NCBI GenBank assembly: GCA_963556145.1
Contig: OY744465.1
Coordinates: 558,001 to 622,000 of the forward strand
Source of the DNA: Hygrocybe punicea
Taxonomy: Eukaryota; Basidiomycota; Agaricomycetes; Agaricales; Hygrophoraceae
Direction: 5' to 3'
DNA length: 64,000 nt
The position numbers and the translations under genes are program-made. The notes beneath the pieces were generated by a model, which saw nothing but the letters and a program-made list of their open reading frames with translations, did not search any database and was not told the origin of the DNA. Below, piece after piece: positions 33,226-45,730 of this stretch; positions within the stretch are counted from its first letter, which is position 1; the number at the start of each line of letters is the position of its first letter.

Positions 33226-36200
33226 ATGCTGAAATGGTTAAAGAAAGTCATCGACGGCCGCGGTAAAGGCAGAGCAGAAAGGCTTCCGGGGGGTGCTGCG
33301 GGCACGGTGGGTTCTTTTTGTCGAAGCATTTCTGAACGACAACGACAACGACACTTCTTCTTCCAGATTGCAGATATAAGCCCAAATCGAGTTGACCTAC
33401 GTCCGCCTCCCACTCTCACATTGAGCGCACATCATATCAGCGCTCCCGGTTCAACGTTCAACGCCGTTGGACGCGATCAGCACAATTATCATTGTACGTC
33501 AAGTTGCGGGACAAGTAACATGCTTTCATTCGAAACTCACTGTCAAATGTGTTGAACGTAGTATCTAACAATTCCCTGGGCACCCTTCCATACGCCGAAG
33601 GTGCTTCCTGGAAGCCGCGTCTCGTGTGCTTGCCCGGTACACGCACGGCCCTCCTTGATGATATATGGAAATGGATCAACGAAGCTGATAGTACCAAGTC
33701 GGCGGAAATATTTTTCTTGTCTGATGTGGCCGGCACCGGAAAGAGTGCGATTGCTCACACCGTCGCTCGCAACTGCCACAAGGCCGGATTTCTTGCCTCG
33801 TCTTTCTTCTTCAATCGGGACATCCCGGATAGAAACCAGCCTAAAAAGTTCTTCAGCACCATCGTACATGACCTCGCTGGACTTAGCAAGGATCTGGCGG
33901 AACATATCAGCGTCATTCTCGAAAACGATCGCAGTCTTGTATCTGCGTCGCAATCTCGTCAATTTGACGAACTCATCCTGAATCCTTTTCAGGTTCACAA
34001 GCATCGTATCCACAGGCCTATCGTCCTGGTCATTGATGCGCTGGATGAAGGCTACGATCCGGAGACTCTCGAAATCCTTTGCAACAAGGTTCCTCACCTT
34101 CCCGGGACGTTCCGCATATTCCTAACCTCACGCCCGAAGGACGACATTTTCACGGATTTGTCCACTGCGAATCACGTTCACCGGAGATCAATCAACATTC
34201 ACGGCGATAGCAATCAGAAGGATATCGCTATCTATATTCAGGAGATGCTGCGAGGTATTGCAGCACGGAAGCGTTTGGGTGTGGATTGGCCTGGTGTGCA
34301 ATTAACGAGTGACTTTACGGTGAAGGCAGAGGGCTTGTTCATTTGGGCGGCTACGGTCAGCAATTACTTGGCCACCACTATTGATCCAGAGAAGAAGCTC
34401 AGGAAACTCTTGTACGAGAGCGATCCGTCAGTCCTTCATGCAGAAGCCAAGATGGACAACTTGTATGCCGAGATTCTTAATACCTGCGACTGGAAAGACG
34501 AGGATTTTGTAGAGGGGTACGAGTTGCTCATCGGCGCTATCGTCGCAGTCAGGACACCGCTGTCCATGTCTGCTCTCCGGTGCCTTCATTGGGCTAATCC
34601 GACACTAAAAGTCGATGAAATCCTTCGGCAACTCAGCTCGGTACTCACTGGCTTGGACGATCTATGTCGACCTATACAATTCCTACATCTCTCCTTCCGA
34701 GATTTCCTAACGTGTCGGGCTCAAACCTCGCCAGCTCAAGAGCGGTTCCATGTCAACGAGAAGGAGCATAGTCGGAGGCTGGGATTCTTGTGTATTCATG
34801 TCATGAATGAACAGTTGAATCCGGAAATACCTGATACGGGCTACTTAACGGGACAGAAGCAGGTCAAAGGCATCCCCAAAATCGACCAATCAAGTATTTC
34901 GGAAGTGCTATGGTATGCGTGCAGATTCTGGACGCAGCACATCATCGACATCGAAGAGCCGTTGTCGGAAATGTTTCTTAATGCAATCGGCACATTCCTT
35001 GTGAGACGGCTGCTGATCTGGATGGAGGTTTTGTATTCCACATTTGAATTTCAAAGTTTGGTCAATGTACGAGTCTGGCTTCAGGTTAGACATTTACATT
35101 TCAATTCCCTCGGTACCGACTAATGTGGTGATTCGGGACAGAAAATGTGCCCGATGCTTATAACTGCAATTTCCGGCAAGAAACAGGCTGCAGCATTTCG
35201 TCGGCTCTCCAAGCGATTTCACTACATGGGTCGCCGAGAAGATGCCGTAGGAGCGATCGAGGAGGCAGTCGAGCTGTACCGGCAGCTTGCTGCTGACGAT
35301 CCTGCCACTTTCATTCCAGATCTCGCCATGTCCCTGAACAATCTCTCCAACCGCTTGTCCGATCTGGGTCGCCGAGAAGATGCCATGAAAGCAATTGAGG
35401 AGGCAGTTGAGCTGTACCGGCAGCTTGTTGCTGACCGTCCTGCGACTTTCATTCCAGATCTCGCCATGTCCCTGAACAATCTCTCCTGCCACTTATCCGC
35501 TCTGGGTCGCCGAGAAGATGCCATGAAAGCAATCGAGGAGGCAGTTGAGCTGTACCGGCAGCTTGCTGCTGACCGTCCTGCGACTTTCATTCCCGATCTC
35601 GCCTCATCCCTGAACAATCTCTCCTGCCACTTATCCGCTCTGGGTCGCCGAGAAGATGCCTTGAAAGCAATTCAGGAGGCAGTTGAGCTACACCGGCAGC
35701 TTGCTGCTGACCGTCCTGCGACTTTCATTCCTGATCTCGCCATGTACCTGAACAACCTCTCTCGTCGGTTATCCGATCTAGGTCGCAGAGAAGATGCCTT
35801 GAAAGCAATTCAGGAGGCAGTTGAGCTACGCCGGCAGCTTGCTGCTGACCGTCCTGCGACTTTCATTCCAGATCTCGCCAAATCCCTGAACAATCTCTCC
35901 GTCGACTTATCCAGTGTGGGTCGCCGAGAAGATGCCATGAAAGCAATCGAGGAGGCAGTTGAGCTACGCCGGCAGCTTGCTGCTGACCGTCCTGCGACTT
36001 TCATTCCAGATCTCGCCATGTCCCTGAACAACCTCTCTCTTCGGTTATCCGATCTAGGTCGCCGAGAAGATGCCTTCAAAGCAATTGTGGAGGCAGTTGA
36101 GCTGCACCGGCAGCTTGCTGCTGACCGTCCTGCCTCTTTTAATCCCGATCTTGCCATGTCCCTCAACAACCTCTCTCTTCAGTTATCCGATCTAGGTCGC

Positions 36201-36524
36201 CGAGAAGATGCCTTGAAAGCAATCCAGGAGGCAGTTGAGCTACGCCGGCAGCTTGCTGCTGACCGTCATGCGACTTTCATTTCAGATCTTGCCATGTCCC
36301 TGAACAATCTCTCCGGCCACTTATCCGATCTGGGTCGCCGAGAAGATGCCATGAAAGCAATCGAGGAAGCAGTTGAGCTGTACCGGCAGCTTGCTGCCGA
36401 CTGTCCTGCTGCTTTTAATCAACATCTTGCCATGTCCCTGAACAACCTCTCCCTTTGTTTATCCGATCTGGGTCGCCAAGTAGATGCCCAGACAGCCATG
36501 GAGGAGGCAAGGCTGGTCCAGTAA
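33226..36524 (+). CDS. NLR copy B: NACHT-TPR protein, 1037 aa
   Basis: Predicted STAND-class innate-recognition receptor. Exons 33226-33306, 33367-33493, 33562-35084 and 35142-36524; all introns are GT..AG and the total is an exact multiple of three. The N-terminus is basic (MLKWLKKVIDGRGKGRAER). Exon 2 ends in SAPGSTFNAVGRDQHNYH, a motif type seen N-terminal to NACHT in many mushroom NLRs. NACHT: VAGTGKSAIAHT P-loop (about 125-136), PIVLVIDALDEGYD Walker B (about 222-235), IFLTSRP sensor. The C-terminal exon holds about 9.4 TPR units of 46 aa (LGRREDALKAIEEAVEL…DLAMSLNNLS). NACHT proteins oligomerise on nucleotide exchange, and the repeats usually sense ligand. No downstream effector domain is visible, so the effector, if any, is the N-terminus. 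A HEM13 remnant lies antisense downstream. Confidence 0.85.
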
Positions 36525-36619
36525 TGCATCTGATGTTATACTTTGCCTCAATATTTCGCAAATTACTTCTTCGTTTATGATATTGTTCTGCAAATACATA
36601 TTTATCGTCTAAACATTTA

Positions 36620-37560
<941 letters not shown>

Positions 37561-37848
37561 GAGAGTGTGTTGAGTACCAGATGAACGGTGGTTACTGTAG
37601 GCTAAGAGCTGAGCGCTTGGCGGCACTGGAAATAAGAGGCAAGAAAACTTGAAGGATCGTCGCCGTGTAGGTGTCGTCCTGTCGCTGACTATCAACCAGA
37701 CCTCTTTCCCATTGCGGGGAAGGATGGGAAAGGAGAGAGGAGGTGTGGTTCTTGTTCTCCTGCAAACTGAGTTCACTGGCTGAGCGCTGAGCATTGATGC
37801 AACAGCTTGAGTTATTCCCTAGCGTCTTTCTCACCGCAGCTGACATAC

Positions 37849-37987
37849 CTTGACGACCCGCGCACTTGCACCGGCTGCCACGACGGCTGCTGTCGTGCTC
37901 ACATTGATGGTGTTAAAGCCATCGCCTCCGGTTCCGACGATGTCCACTACGAGGTCTTGGTCTCGATCCTGCAGCGATTGCAAAAGC
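37849..37987 (-). pseudogene. TRP4: Anthranilate phosphoribosyltransferase exon fragment (TRP4-like)
   Basis: One exon of the tryptophan-pathway enzyme, framed by an AG acceptor (CCAATACAG) and a GTATGT donor. It reads [19 protein letters not shown] followed by [17 protein letters not shown]: the glycine-rich GTGGDG loop and following helix that bind phosphoribosyl pyrophosphate. Nothing of the enzyme before or after this exon was found; the HEM13 remnant lies on one side and the phosphatase fragment on the other. An isolated exon, so non-functional. Confidence 0.85.
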
Positions 37988-38100
37988 CTGTATTGGATGA
38001 GTCAGCAAGGTGTCGATGGGGCACAGTCGAGACGAACCGCGTAACAATCAGCGGAAGTAAAGCTGACGTCAGTGCACCAACCGAAACGTCATAACCATTT

Positions 38101-39320
38101 CTAACCATTCTTATCTATTCGAGCCCTCTGTCGAACGTCTTTCCATGTCTCCTTCTCGTCCGTCTTCCACAACTCGTCGTCGTCCGTGAAACCCTCTTCG
38201 ATCGAGAACTTGGTGAACATCTCCACAACGTACGTCTTGGTCTGTCGTTTCTCAGGTGTTTCCTCCGAACAGCGCTCACGACAATTCTGATGCCGGATTC
38301 GTACATAGTTAACAGCGACCAGGTAATTTAAAAAAAAAAATTCAGCACTCACTTCGACGACTACAGTGTTTAGACTTGGTGGCTGACCCGATGTTGACGG
38401 ATCGTTCACGTCCAGGTTGTAAACCTCGAAACCGAACGAAATCGTATTCGTGACCAGGCACCTCGTCAACGGACTACAGTACGAAATCTGGGGCAAGCCA
38501 ATTTGCGCCTCAGTCGTTTCCTTGACCCAAACGGAATGTACGTTGACGGCATCCAGGTAGCCTTCTTGTGTGAGTTCAGCATCGGCTTGAAATTAAAATA
38601 AAAAATAAAAAAGTAGTTGAGAGTCAACTTTTATCGAAGAAAACTGACGTCCCCAAGTCAAATCGCCATCACCATCCGTTCTGGATTCTCTGGAAGCAAA
38701 AGGTGGGTCAAAAAGGTTTGCACCCAGACACAAATACAGAGAGCGATTTTTGCTTACTCTGACCAATCCTAACAACAACAAAAAACGGAAAGAATCAGAA
38801 TGAACGAACAAACTTGAATTATCATGCATCACGGTGGGCTTACATCCTCGTGGATTTTCATCGCAATATTATCTGTATTTCTGCCATTAATAAACGGCTC
38901 CTTTCCAAAAAGACGATCAGGTGCATTTGACCCCACTTACGGACTCCTTCACCATGTCTCCCCAAGAAAAACACCTTGTAGACGGTCGATCCTTGACCGC
39001 CCTTGTTAAGATCGTCGATCTTTTTCCAGAAGTCGGTCCACCTGTCCTGCTCGTCGCTTTCCAGTGGCAGTAGACCGAAATGACGGTAAACCTGTAATAG
39101 AACGTCAAATAAATCTTCATGTTGATATATCAAGCATGCAATCATCCATAGATGATTTTCTGGTAAAGGCCGAGTAACGAAACAACATAGTTTAGGCGTG
39201 TATACCACCCGTGGTGAAATATATGGGCTCTTCCATACGATTGAGATACTCACTTTGTCCTCCGATCTAAAGAGACTGTCCTGTTGAAAGAAGTCTCCGT
39301 AGTACTGTACATCATGGCAC
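38101..39320 (-). pseudogene. Phosphoglycerate-mutase-like phosphatase (histidine phosphatase superfamily), C-terminally truncated
   Basis: Minus strand, several exons with good GT..AG junctions. YYGDFFQQDS, then FGLLPLESDEQDRWTDFWKK, then YKVFFLGRHGEGVHNIA with the RHG catalytic signature (the phosphohistidine residue), DGDGDLTWGPDAELTQEG, ISYCSPLTRCLVTN, NCRERCSEETPEKRQTKTYV, and FSIEEGFTDDDELW. It resembles the cytosolic PMU1-like family. The protein ends abruptly at about 38101, before the family's second catalytic His (the TAHSG-type motif), where it abuts the TRP4 fragment. No in-frame ATG heads the first visible exon, so the 5' end is also unresolved. Truncation makes activity unlikely. 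Confidence 0.75.
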
Positions 39321-39339
39321 AATCAGTTTCGTCTGTGAG

Positions 39340-40083
39340 AGATTTGATCGTGCTCAGACCAGACCTCGAAGGGGCCATTGGCTTCCTTGAAGTACCAAGT
39401 ATTACTGATAAGTGGCCGAGTCGTCGTCGTCGCTAGCTTCTTTGACCACAGTAACCTACAGTAATAACATTTCAGTTGTAGCACAAATGACACAATTAAC
39501 TTATGTAACCTGACTCCCATCTCCGTTGCACTGCAAGACCTTGGTGGTATTCAGGAGATAAATCCTACGGTTGGTGCGTAGGGTGGTGTTGTAATCAGCA
39601 CCTAACACTGGGTGAATAAATACTTTGCTGATGCTAAACGTACTTGTAAATGTTCTCCGCAGCGTACACGATGTCGTACCGCTGTGCTTTCTTCTCTGAG
39701 TTAGGTTCCACATAGACTTTACCATCATTTCGATACTTCTCCTGAGAAAAACCGTGTTCAGAGACATAACAGTCACGGCACCACGTAAAAAATTACCGAC
39801 CGTTCCAACGTATGCCTCGTCTTCGTCATGTTCTTCAATTGTGTAGCCCCCACCACTTACACCAAACACGTCCCACTAGAAACGCCGCCGCTATATTAGC
39901 AAACAATCGATTCGCGTCGAAGGATGAAGGGTTACCCGCGCCCGTGATAACGGGAGGGTTGCCCCCGTCAATGGCAGTACCAGGTGACATGATGAGCATG
40001 GGGCCAGGGATCCTGAGACGGGGAATCCTGTGGCCAGAGCGAATCATATAGACACCAGACTTGAGCAGCGGATTTGACATGTT
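39340..40083 (-). pseudogene. Small unknown protein, probably beta-rich, apparently broken
   Basis: Starts MSNPLLKSGVYMIRSGHR at about 40083. Blocks in changing frames: PGPMLIMSPGTAIDGGNPPV, WDVFGVSGGGYTIEEHDEDE, YVEPNSEKKAQRYDIVYAAE, FIHPVLGADYN, RRIYLLNTTKVLQCNGDG, VTVVKEASDDDSATYQ, YFKEANGPFEVW. Some junctions look like introns, but a TAG sits just before WDVFGV, and the step from YAAENIYK to KVFIHP would need a 16 bp intron. The pattern suggests a small beta-trefoil-like inhibitor or lectin, which is a guess. Confidence 0.35.
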
Positions 40084-40607
40084 CTGAATTGTGTTGCAAA
40101 ATGTTCTTGGAAGAGCCAATGAAGCATTTTTATATTTTTATATGTGCTGTAGGGTCTCGTAAGCACGTTCGTATCCGGGGTTCTGAGCGCGTTAGTTGGG
40201 TCCAGTCGCCATCAGGCAAAGTGAAAGATCCAGTAACGCTTAGCGCTTATCAGTCGATCGATGGGTGATGGGTTCTCTGCACAGCAACGCAGCGAACGCA
40301 TGTCTGTGGTCTGCGGTGGCCTGGCTACGATAACAATCTACTGATGATCGCCGTCAATCATCATCACGAAAGCCCGGAAAAACCAGTCATACCAGCGTGA
40401 TTAGCGGCCGAAAGCATTTGATGGATTTTGGAGGAATCAAATGTCATACGACCACGACTTTTCTGAGATTTGGCCTATAGAGCGACGTTCTAACAAAGTT
40501 ACCAAAGGGCTAGTGTCCGATATTTGCTTCCTGAAGTCAGCTTGTATGTCCACTGCCGGCAAGCATCCCGCAAGCGCATTCAACAAATTCATCAATCGAG
40601 CCAGCGT

Positions 40608-42151
40608 TCATGCAAACGGCACAGCAAAAATACATCCCCGTATGTGGCAAAGAAAAACCACTCCCTTGTGATCGTCAACAGCAACGGAATCAATGTCATC
40701 CAAGCGGATGAAGAATGGAATGTCAAGTTGCATAACCTGAATGGCGGCAGGGTCCTTATTGAAATGGGCAAGATGGAGTTTCAGGGTAATGTCACCGACA
40801 TCGTGGACGTCACAAAAATAGACCATATAGTTGCCCGATGGCGTAAACAACGGAGAAGGCCGAAATGAGCGCAGCTCGCCCACAAACGTCAGACGTGCGC
40901 TAGTAGGTTGGGCGGTATTCGGGGACACAGCTGGGTGGAACCAAAAGCTGGTGGTGATTGGTTCTGAGTACGATGATGGGTATTTGACCATTGAGTCGGT
41001 CAGACCCGTCGGCGACCACACAGCGAATGGTACTGTGACCGCTCCTGGTCCTCCGGTCCACTCATCTATGGTTAACTCCAAGTGGTGCACAAAGCGTCCT
41101 TCCGGCTTCCCGTGTGTGTCTCCATACGGAAGTACGTCAGCATCACACCGATAGATGTAGCGAACTGAATTCTTCATTCGGGTGACCAGATACACGCTTT
41201 GCTCGGCCATGTAGCAGTGCATACGACGGGGCTGCAAGAGTGAGTTAGCCTTGCAAGGCATCAAGTTGAACAAATTAACCCCACTTGACCCGGTTCGAAC
41301 TCATGTTCAAGATCTAATGGGATGGTCACGGTCGCTTCGGTAGTCATGTTTACAGCTGTCATAAACATCCCAGTGAGTGTGGCGAATAGAACTCCAAGAA
41401 CCTCCGCGTGTATAAATACGGCGATAAATTCCGGTAGCACAGCTGTTTCGTGTACATGCTGTATCGTAGTGACCTTCTCTGGACCATACTCGACGCAAAC
41501 GACACGCAGGACCTGTCTGTTATAAATAAGATTTTCTGCCAGACCCGTCTACGAACAAAAACGATATTACCCTAGGGATGCAGGGTGGGTGACCATGGCC
41601 ACGAAATGCTTCCCGCGGACATCATAATGTCCTCGCATGGCAACCGTGCCGACGTGCAGGTCTGCCAAAGCCCGCCCAGTCTGCATGTCATAGCAGACCA
41701 GCGTCTGATCGCCCGTATACAGGATTAACATGTCCGTTCCAGGAATGACTGAGAAAATGGAGAGATGTGGATTGCGTTCTTTGCGGAATGGTCTGACCCT
41801 CACTGTGCCCATGACACTCGGGGACTCCTGATTCCAGTTTTTCTCAAGTCGATTAGTTTGTTGGGCGATTCGCTGCAGAGTGAACAGATCTAACCGGGAA
41901 AGACCTTCGCCAACAGGACATGGCAGCGGTCTTACAGCCCTTGTCCGCTGTAGGACCTCGATCCACAGTGATCGCGAACTAGAAAGCTGCCGCAAGGTCG
42001 AACAAACCTCCCGAAATTTGTTAGTTGCACAGCACAGCGATTGAGGTGCAGAATACTGAGCACACACCGACACAAAGCACAGGACATCGTCCAACTCCAA
42101 ATGACTGATTAGGTTCAGCAGGATGTCGGTGGGAAAGCTCAAAATCATCAT
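40608..42151 (-). CDS. F-box protein, 478 aa
   Basis: Three exons (42151-41571, 41516-41285, 41231-40608), introns of 54 and 53 bp, continuous frame. The N-terminal F-box reads LSFPTDILLNLISHLELDDVLC at about residues 4-25, followed by an alpha-helical segment with conserved LDLFTLQRIAQQTNRLEKNW spacing. The rest is beta-strand rich, as in mushroom F-box proteins with a C-terminal propeller-like region (GTDMLILYTGDQTLVCYDMQTGRALADL is a typical blade). F-box proteins are substrate adaptors of SCF ubiquitin ligases; the substrate is unknown. The start is the first ATG, with MM doubled. No breaks seen; one of the ordinary host genes of this region. Confidence 0.75.
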
Positions 42152-42272
42152 GGAGTGGACTCAACAGACTGAGTAACCAGTCACATGACTTGAGGAAACT
42201 TGGAGACTTGGTCGTACATTATAACCACTGACTGGTACTGACTGACTGGCAGGATACATGGACTCAACAACC

Positions 42273-43629
42273 TCAAACCTCGAAACGCTCCATTATACCA
42301 TCCGGCAAGCAGCTGGCCTGGCCGCTCCTCTCAAAGACTTTGAGCTCAGTCCCCTGGTAAACGAGGCTTAATCTCCCTCGTTGTCCGTTCTGCACCACAA
42401 TCTTATGAATCGCCTCCAGAGCACGTCTCAACTTCTTCAAGCTGTCCTGCGCATCACTTTCCTTGACGATACTCTCGATATCCGACACGAGCCCACGTTT
42501 CTGGCACGTATGGAATCTTCCTCTGGAGTGCATGCCCAGAAAGTGGTGGGGCGTTTGAGAGAGGAACAGTTGCGGGTAGGATTCTTGCCAATCTATCGGA
42601 TACTTGCTAGTTTCTGATCGAGTTGACAGTTCAATAATGTCTGATTGAGGCACCTTGGAGCCTCCTTTTATGATCAGAAGAGGCAGTTCCGACACCTCGG
42701 TCGATGGAGATACTGGCGGGATGGATGGCGAGGAAATCGATATTCCGGACAGCGTATCGGTCAATTGATCAATGCTGTGCGCAGCCTTTGCACCCTCGAT
42801 AGTCCTTGGAGGGATGCGAGCATCCACCTCGAATCGTACGACCATCTTCAATCCGTTCAGATCCTTCGGGGCAATGTAACGTAAACCTCGACTGCTAAAA
42901 AAGAGGTAGAATCGATACTCACGTAGGTAATAATTCTATGATGCCCAGTCCCGCGTTCGCACCCTGCTGCGGGTGTTGTTGACGCCTTCTCGAAGTTGAA
43001 TCCAAATGCTCCACTACCTTGGTCCTGAGTACGCTTCTCCCAGCGATTGAATAACACGGTACGCCGTCCTGCCAGCTGCATATCGATCCTGAATTCATTT
43101 CTGGCAGAGCCATTGATCCATCTCAACAACTTCCTCAAGCCATTTCGATCCGTGACAAAATCGACGGAGGACCAGTCAAAATCCGGCTGGTCTTCGTCTT
43201 TCGCCACCTTATCGACTGATCTAAACAATGGTAGAAGGGTCGCCGATGGCATCCGGAAACCGTTCTGATCGATGAAGCAGATATCCGTATCGGCCGCTAC
43301 TGTATACGGCGTCGGTCTGTCACGCCACTCGGCAGGCGATCCTGGATGGCATTTGATGAGACGTATCTCGATGCCTGAATCACCATCACAGACTCACCAG
43401 GCACGATAATGGTTGCGGGTGTGGCGTTTGTCCAATTATATGACCCAATGTACTGGAGGTCTGTGATCTTGATCTTTTCATCAGTAGGTCCCACGGTGGG
43501 CTTGTCGATGGTGAGAACTGATTGTGGGTTTAGCCCTTGGGTCAGTTCACGGTCAGGCGGACGCTGGTGTGTGGGAGGTCTGGAAGTGTGAGTGGTTCTC
43601 CTGGCGCCACGCGCCCACCTTGAGTTCAT
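42273..43629 (-). CDS. Conserved fungal protein of unknown function, 413 aa
   Basis: Exons 43629-43398, 43341-42923 and 42863-42273, introns of 56 and 59 bp, frame intact. Conserved-looking blocks: ITDLQYIGSYNWTNATPATI, DICFIDQNGFRMPSATLLPL, DFDWSSVDFVTDRNGLRKLL, RIDMQLAGRRTVLFNRWEKR, GHHRIITYDLNGLKMVVRFE. I recall homologues in many agaricomycetes under the label 'geranylgeranyl pyrophosphate synthetase', but no DDxxD prenyltransferase motif is present, so I do not use that name. The second half (from about residue 260) is Ser/Pro-rich and then helical. It lies tail to head with the F-box gene on the same strand, 121 bp apart. Confidence 0.7.
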
Positions 43630-43799
43630 AGTGATGGGATGATAATTAACACAAGGGAAACTAGCGCAGGAAATTATAGTTCCCTTGGGCGCCTAGTAAT
43701 TAAGCTTTTCCGCAGCCAAAGAGGCATCGAGAACATATAAACTTTGTGCACTACCGAAATCGTGAGAACGTGTAGTATTCATAGGCGCTGACATCCAAT
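43630..43799. other. Short spacer / promoter side of the preceding minus-strand gene
   Basis: About 170 bp between the start of the unknown conserved gene (minus) and the HIS1 remnant (plus). No motif singled out. Confidence 0.3.
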
Positions 43800-44600
43800 T
43801 TCGGAGACACCATCAGCTGGATGTTTGTCTTGTTCTCAATCATCCAATAGCCCTGTTAGCGTTCTTCACTGGCAACCACTCAGTCATGCTGACTATGCCC
43901 CCGCGTCTTTTTCCCCGCAGCCGACATACCATTGTTCGTTGGAAAAGGGAACGTCGATCTCGGCATTACAGGCCACGATGTGATTCTCGAAGCCAAAATG
44001 CAAGAACACGTTTCAGAGGCGCTCAAGTTGGGGTTCGGGCAATGTGCGCTGCTAGTCCAGGTGCCAGAAGCCGGCTCTTTCAACACTGTAGACGATCTGG
44101 TCAGCAAACGGATCGTCACCAGTTTTGAGGTGCTTGCTGGACAGTATTTCGGCGAAATGGACGACAGACTACAACTCACTGGGGAGAGCGGGACCAAAAT
44201 CGAGTATGTTGGCGGGAGTGTAGAAGTTGCCTGCGCGCTTGGTCTTGCAGATGGAATCGGTAGGCCTCTTCAAAAGCGGTGTGGCACCTCCACTGACACA
44301 ACAAACATTCCCGTGGTTGACCTCGTTGGTGAGTTCGACGGATCAGTTTCATTGAAAGTGTTTGAGATGCTCTACATCAGAGTCTGGGGATACTATGCGG
44401 GCAGCGGGATTGCACGCCATTGCCACGGTTCTTCAATCCGAAGCCGTTCTGATTCAATCAAATGTTGCAAAACACCCGGATAATCACAAGTTGTATCGCC
44501 AGCGTCATCGCGGCCAGGGAAATACGTGGTTTGCGAATATAATATCTCCTGGACCAAGCTTGTTGTCGTTCCGCATTCGTGCCCTCGGCCATGACAGCGG
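43800..44600 (+). pseudogene. HIS1: ATP phosphoribosyltransferase remnant (HIS1-like)
   Basis: Fragment of the first enzyme of histidine synthesis. Order of blocks: RHHQLDVCLVLNHPIAL, ADIPLFVGKGNVDLGITGHD, LGFGQCALLVQVPEAG, KRIVTSFEVLAGQYFG, TKIEYVGGSVEVACALGLAD, then (new exon) VDLVESGDTMRAAGLHAIAT, QSEAVLIQSN and, after a frameshift, KYVVCEYNIS. Intron junctions are still visible, but the acceptor before VDLV has GG instead of AG. The N-terminal catalytic part is missing. Plainly a decayed partial copy that kept its introns. Confidence 0.85.
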
Positions 44601-44884
44601 CAACAGGAACAGCGGAGGCAGCAACAAATGACGATGACAACAACGGCCACGACAGCCGATGTGCGGCGGCACAGACAGCGAGAATGTCCACGCATATCCG
44701 GTGTTGCTTGCTGTCCGAGCTACCCTCTCCACTACTCCAACCTTGGCAGCACTTCTTGCAGACCTCAAAAACCTGCGTAGAAGACCTGCCTTGGGTGGGC
44801 TACTCTCGGTTTCCCTAGCGGTATAGCCCGTGTGAACTCCCGCGTAGTCGATACCAGGAATCCATGGCGGATTTCTCCAATTCA

Positions 44885-45730
44885 AACAATTGGGAATTTG
44901 TATTTTAAAAAAAAGATGGTCCAATCCAGATCTGAGAAGAAGCGACAACATTAACAACTGACGAGGATTGAATGACAACGGCATAAACGGACGGAGACGG
45001 CACCAGCGACGAATTAGGACGAAATTGGAACGGATTGAAACTTTCTGCATTATTCAAATGCTGTAGAACTCGGAGTCAGTTCGAGAAGTAGTGGAGGTAT
45101 GGATCCGGGCAGTAAATGTATGTTCAGTCCGTGCAGGTATCCGTGGAAGGTCCGGTGATATTACTGCTTGCAGTTCCAGCAAGTATGCAACGACAAGGAG
45201 CCGACTCGGATAGGCAGTGTTAACCCAGCACAAGCGAGTGACAGCCTGATACCTGCTGGAGCCGAGATGGCCCAGACCTGTATATGGTTGATACCGCACG
45301 GGGACGTATAGATTTGTTCAATTAAATATAAAATATAAAAATAAAAACATGGTCCAATCCGGTCCGCAAGAGAAGCCATGACTGACGAGGGTGTTAGGAT
45401 GGCATGACGACGGCAAAAACGAACAGAGACGGCCTAAGCGACGAATTAGGATGAGATTGGAAGGGATGAGATTTTCTGCATTTTTCAAAACTTGGCGTCA
45501 ATTCGAAGAGTCAGAGGAGGTTGGATTCGGGCAGTAAATGCATGTACGTCTGTGAATGTATCCGTGGAAGAGGGTGCAGTGATATGGCGGCTAGCAATTC
45601 CAACCGGTACGCGAGAGCGAGGAACCAATAGGCAGTGTTAAACCAGCACAAGCGAGCGACGGTCTGATACCACTGGAGCTGAGATGACTCAAATCTGTAC
45701 ATGGAAGGAGGATATGTGACTGCCCCCCGC
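44885..45730. repeat. Two diverged direct copies of a ~450 bp repeat
   Basis: Copy 1 is about 44885-45300, copy 2 about 45340-45725. Both contain ATGGTCCAATCC, a CGACGAATTAGGA block, GGGCAGTAAATG, TATCCGTGGAAG and CCAGCACAAGCGAG in the same order. A third, partial copy lies at about 49640-49856. No coding content. Confidence 0.75.

Noticed and set aside
42273..43629. Geranylgeranyl pyrophosphate synthase
   Set aside because: That is a label I remember for homologues, but no DDxxD aspartate-rich motif is present in the protein.
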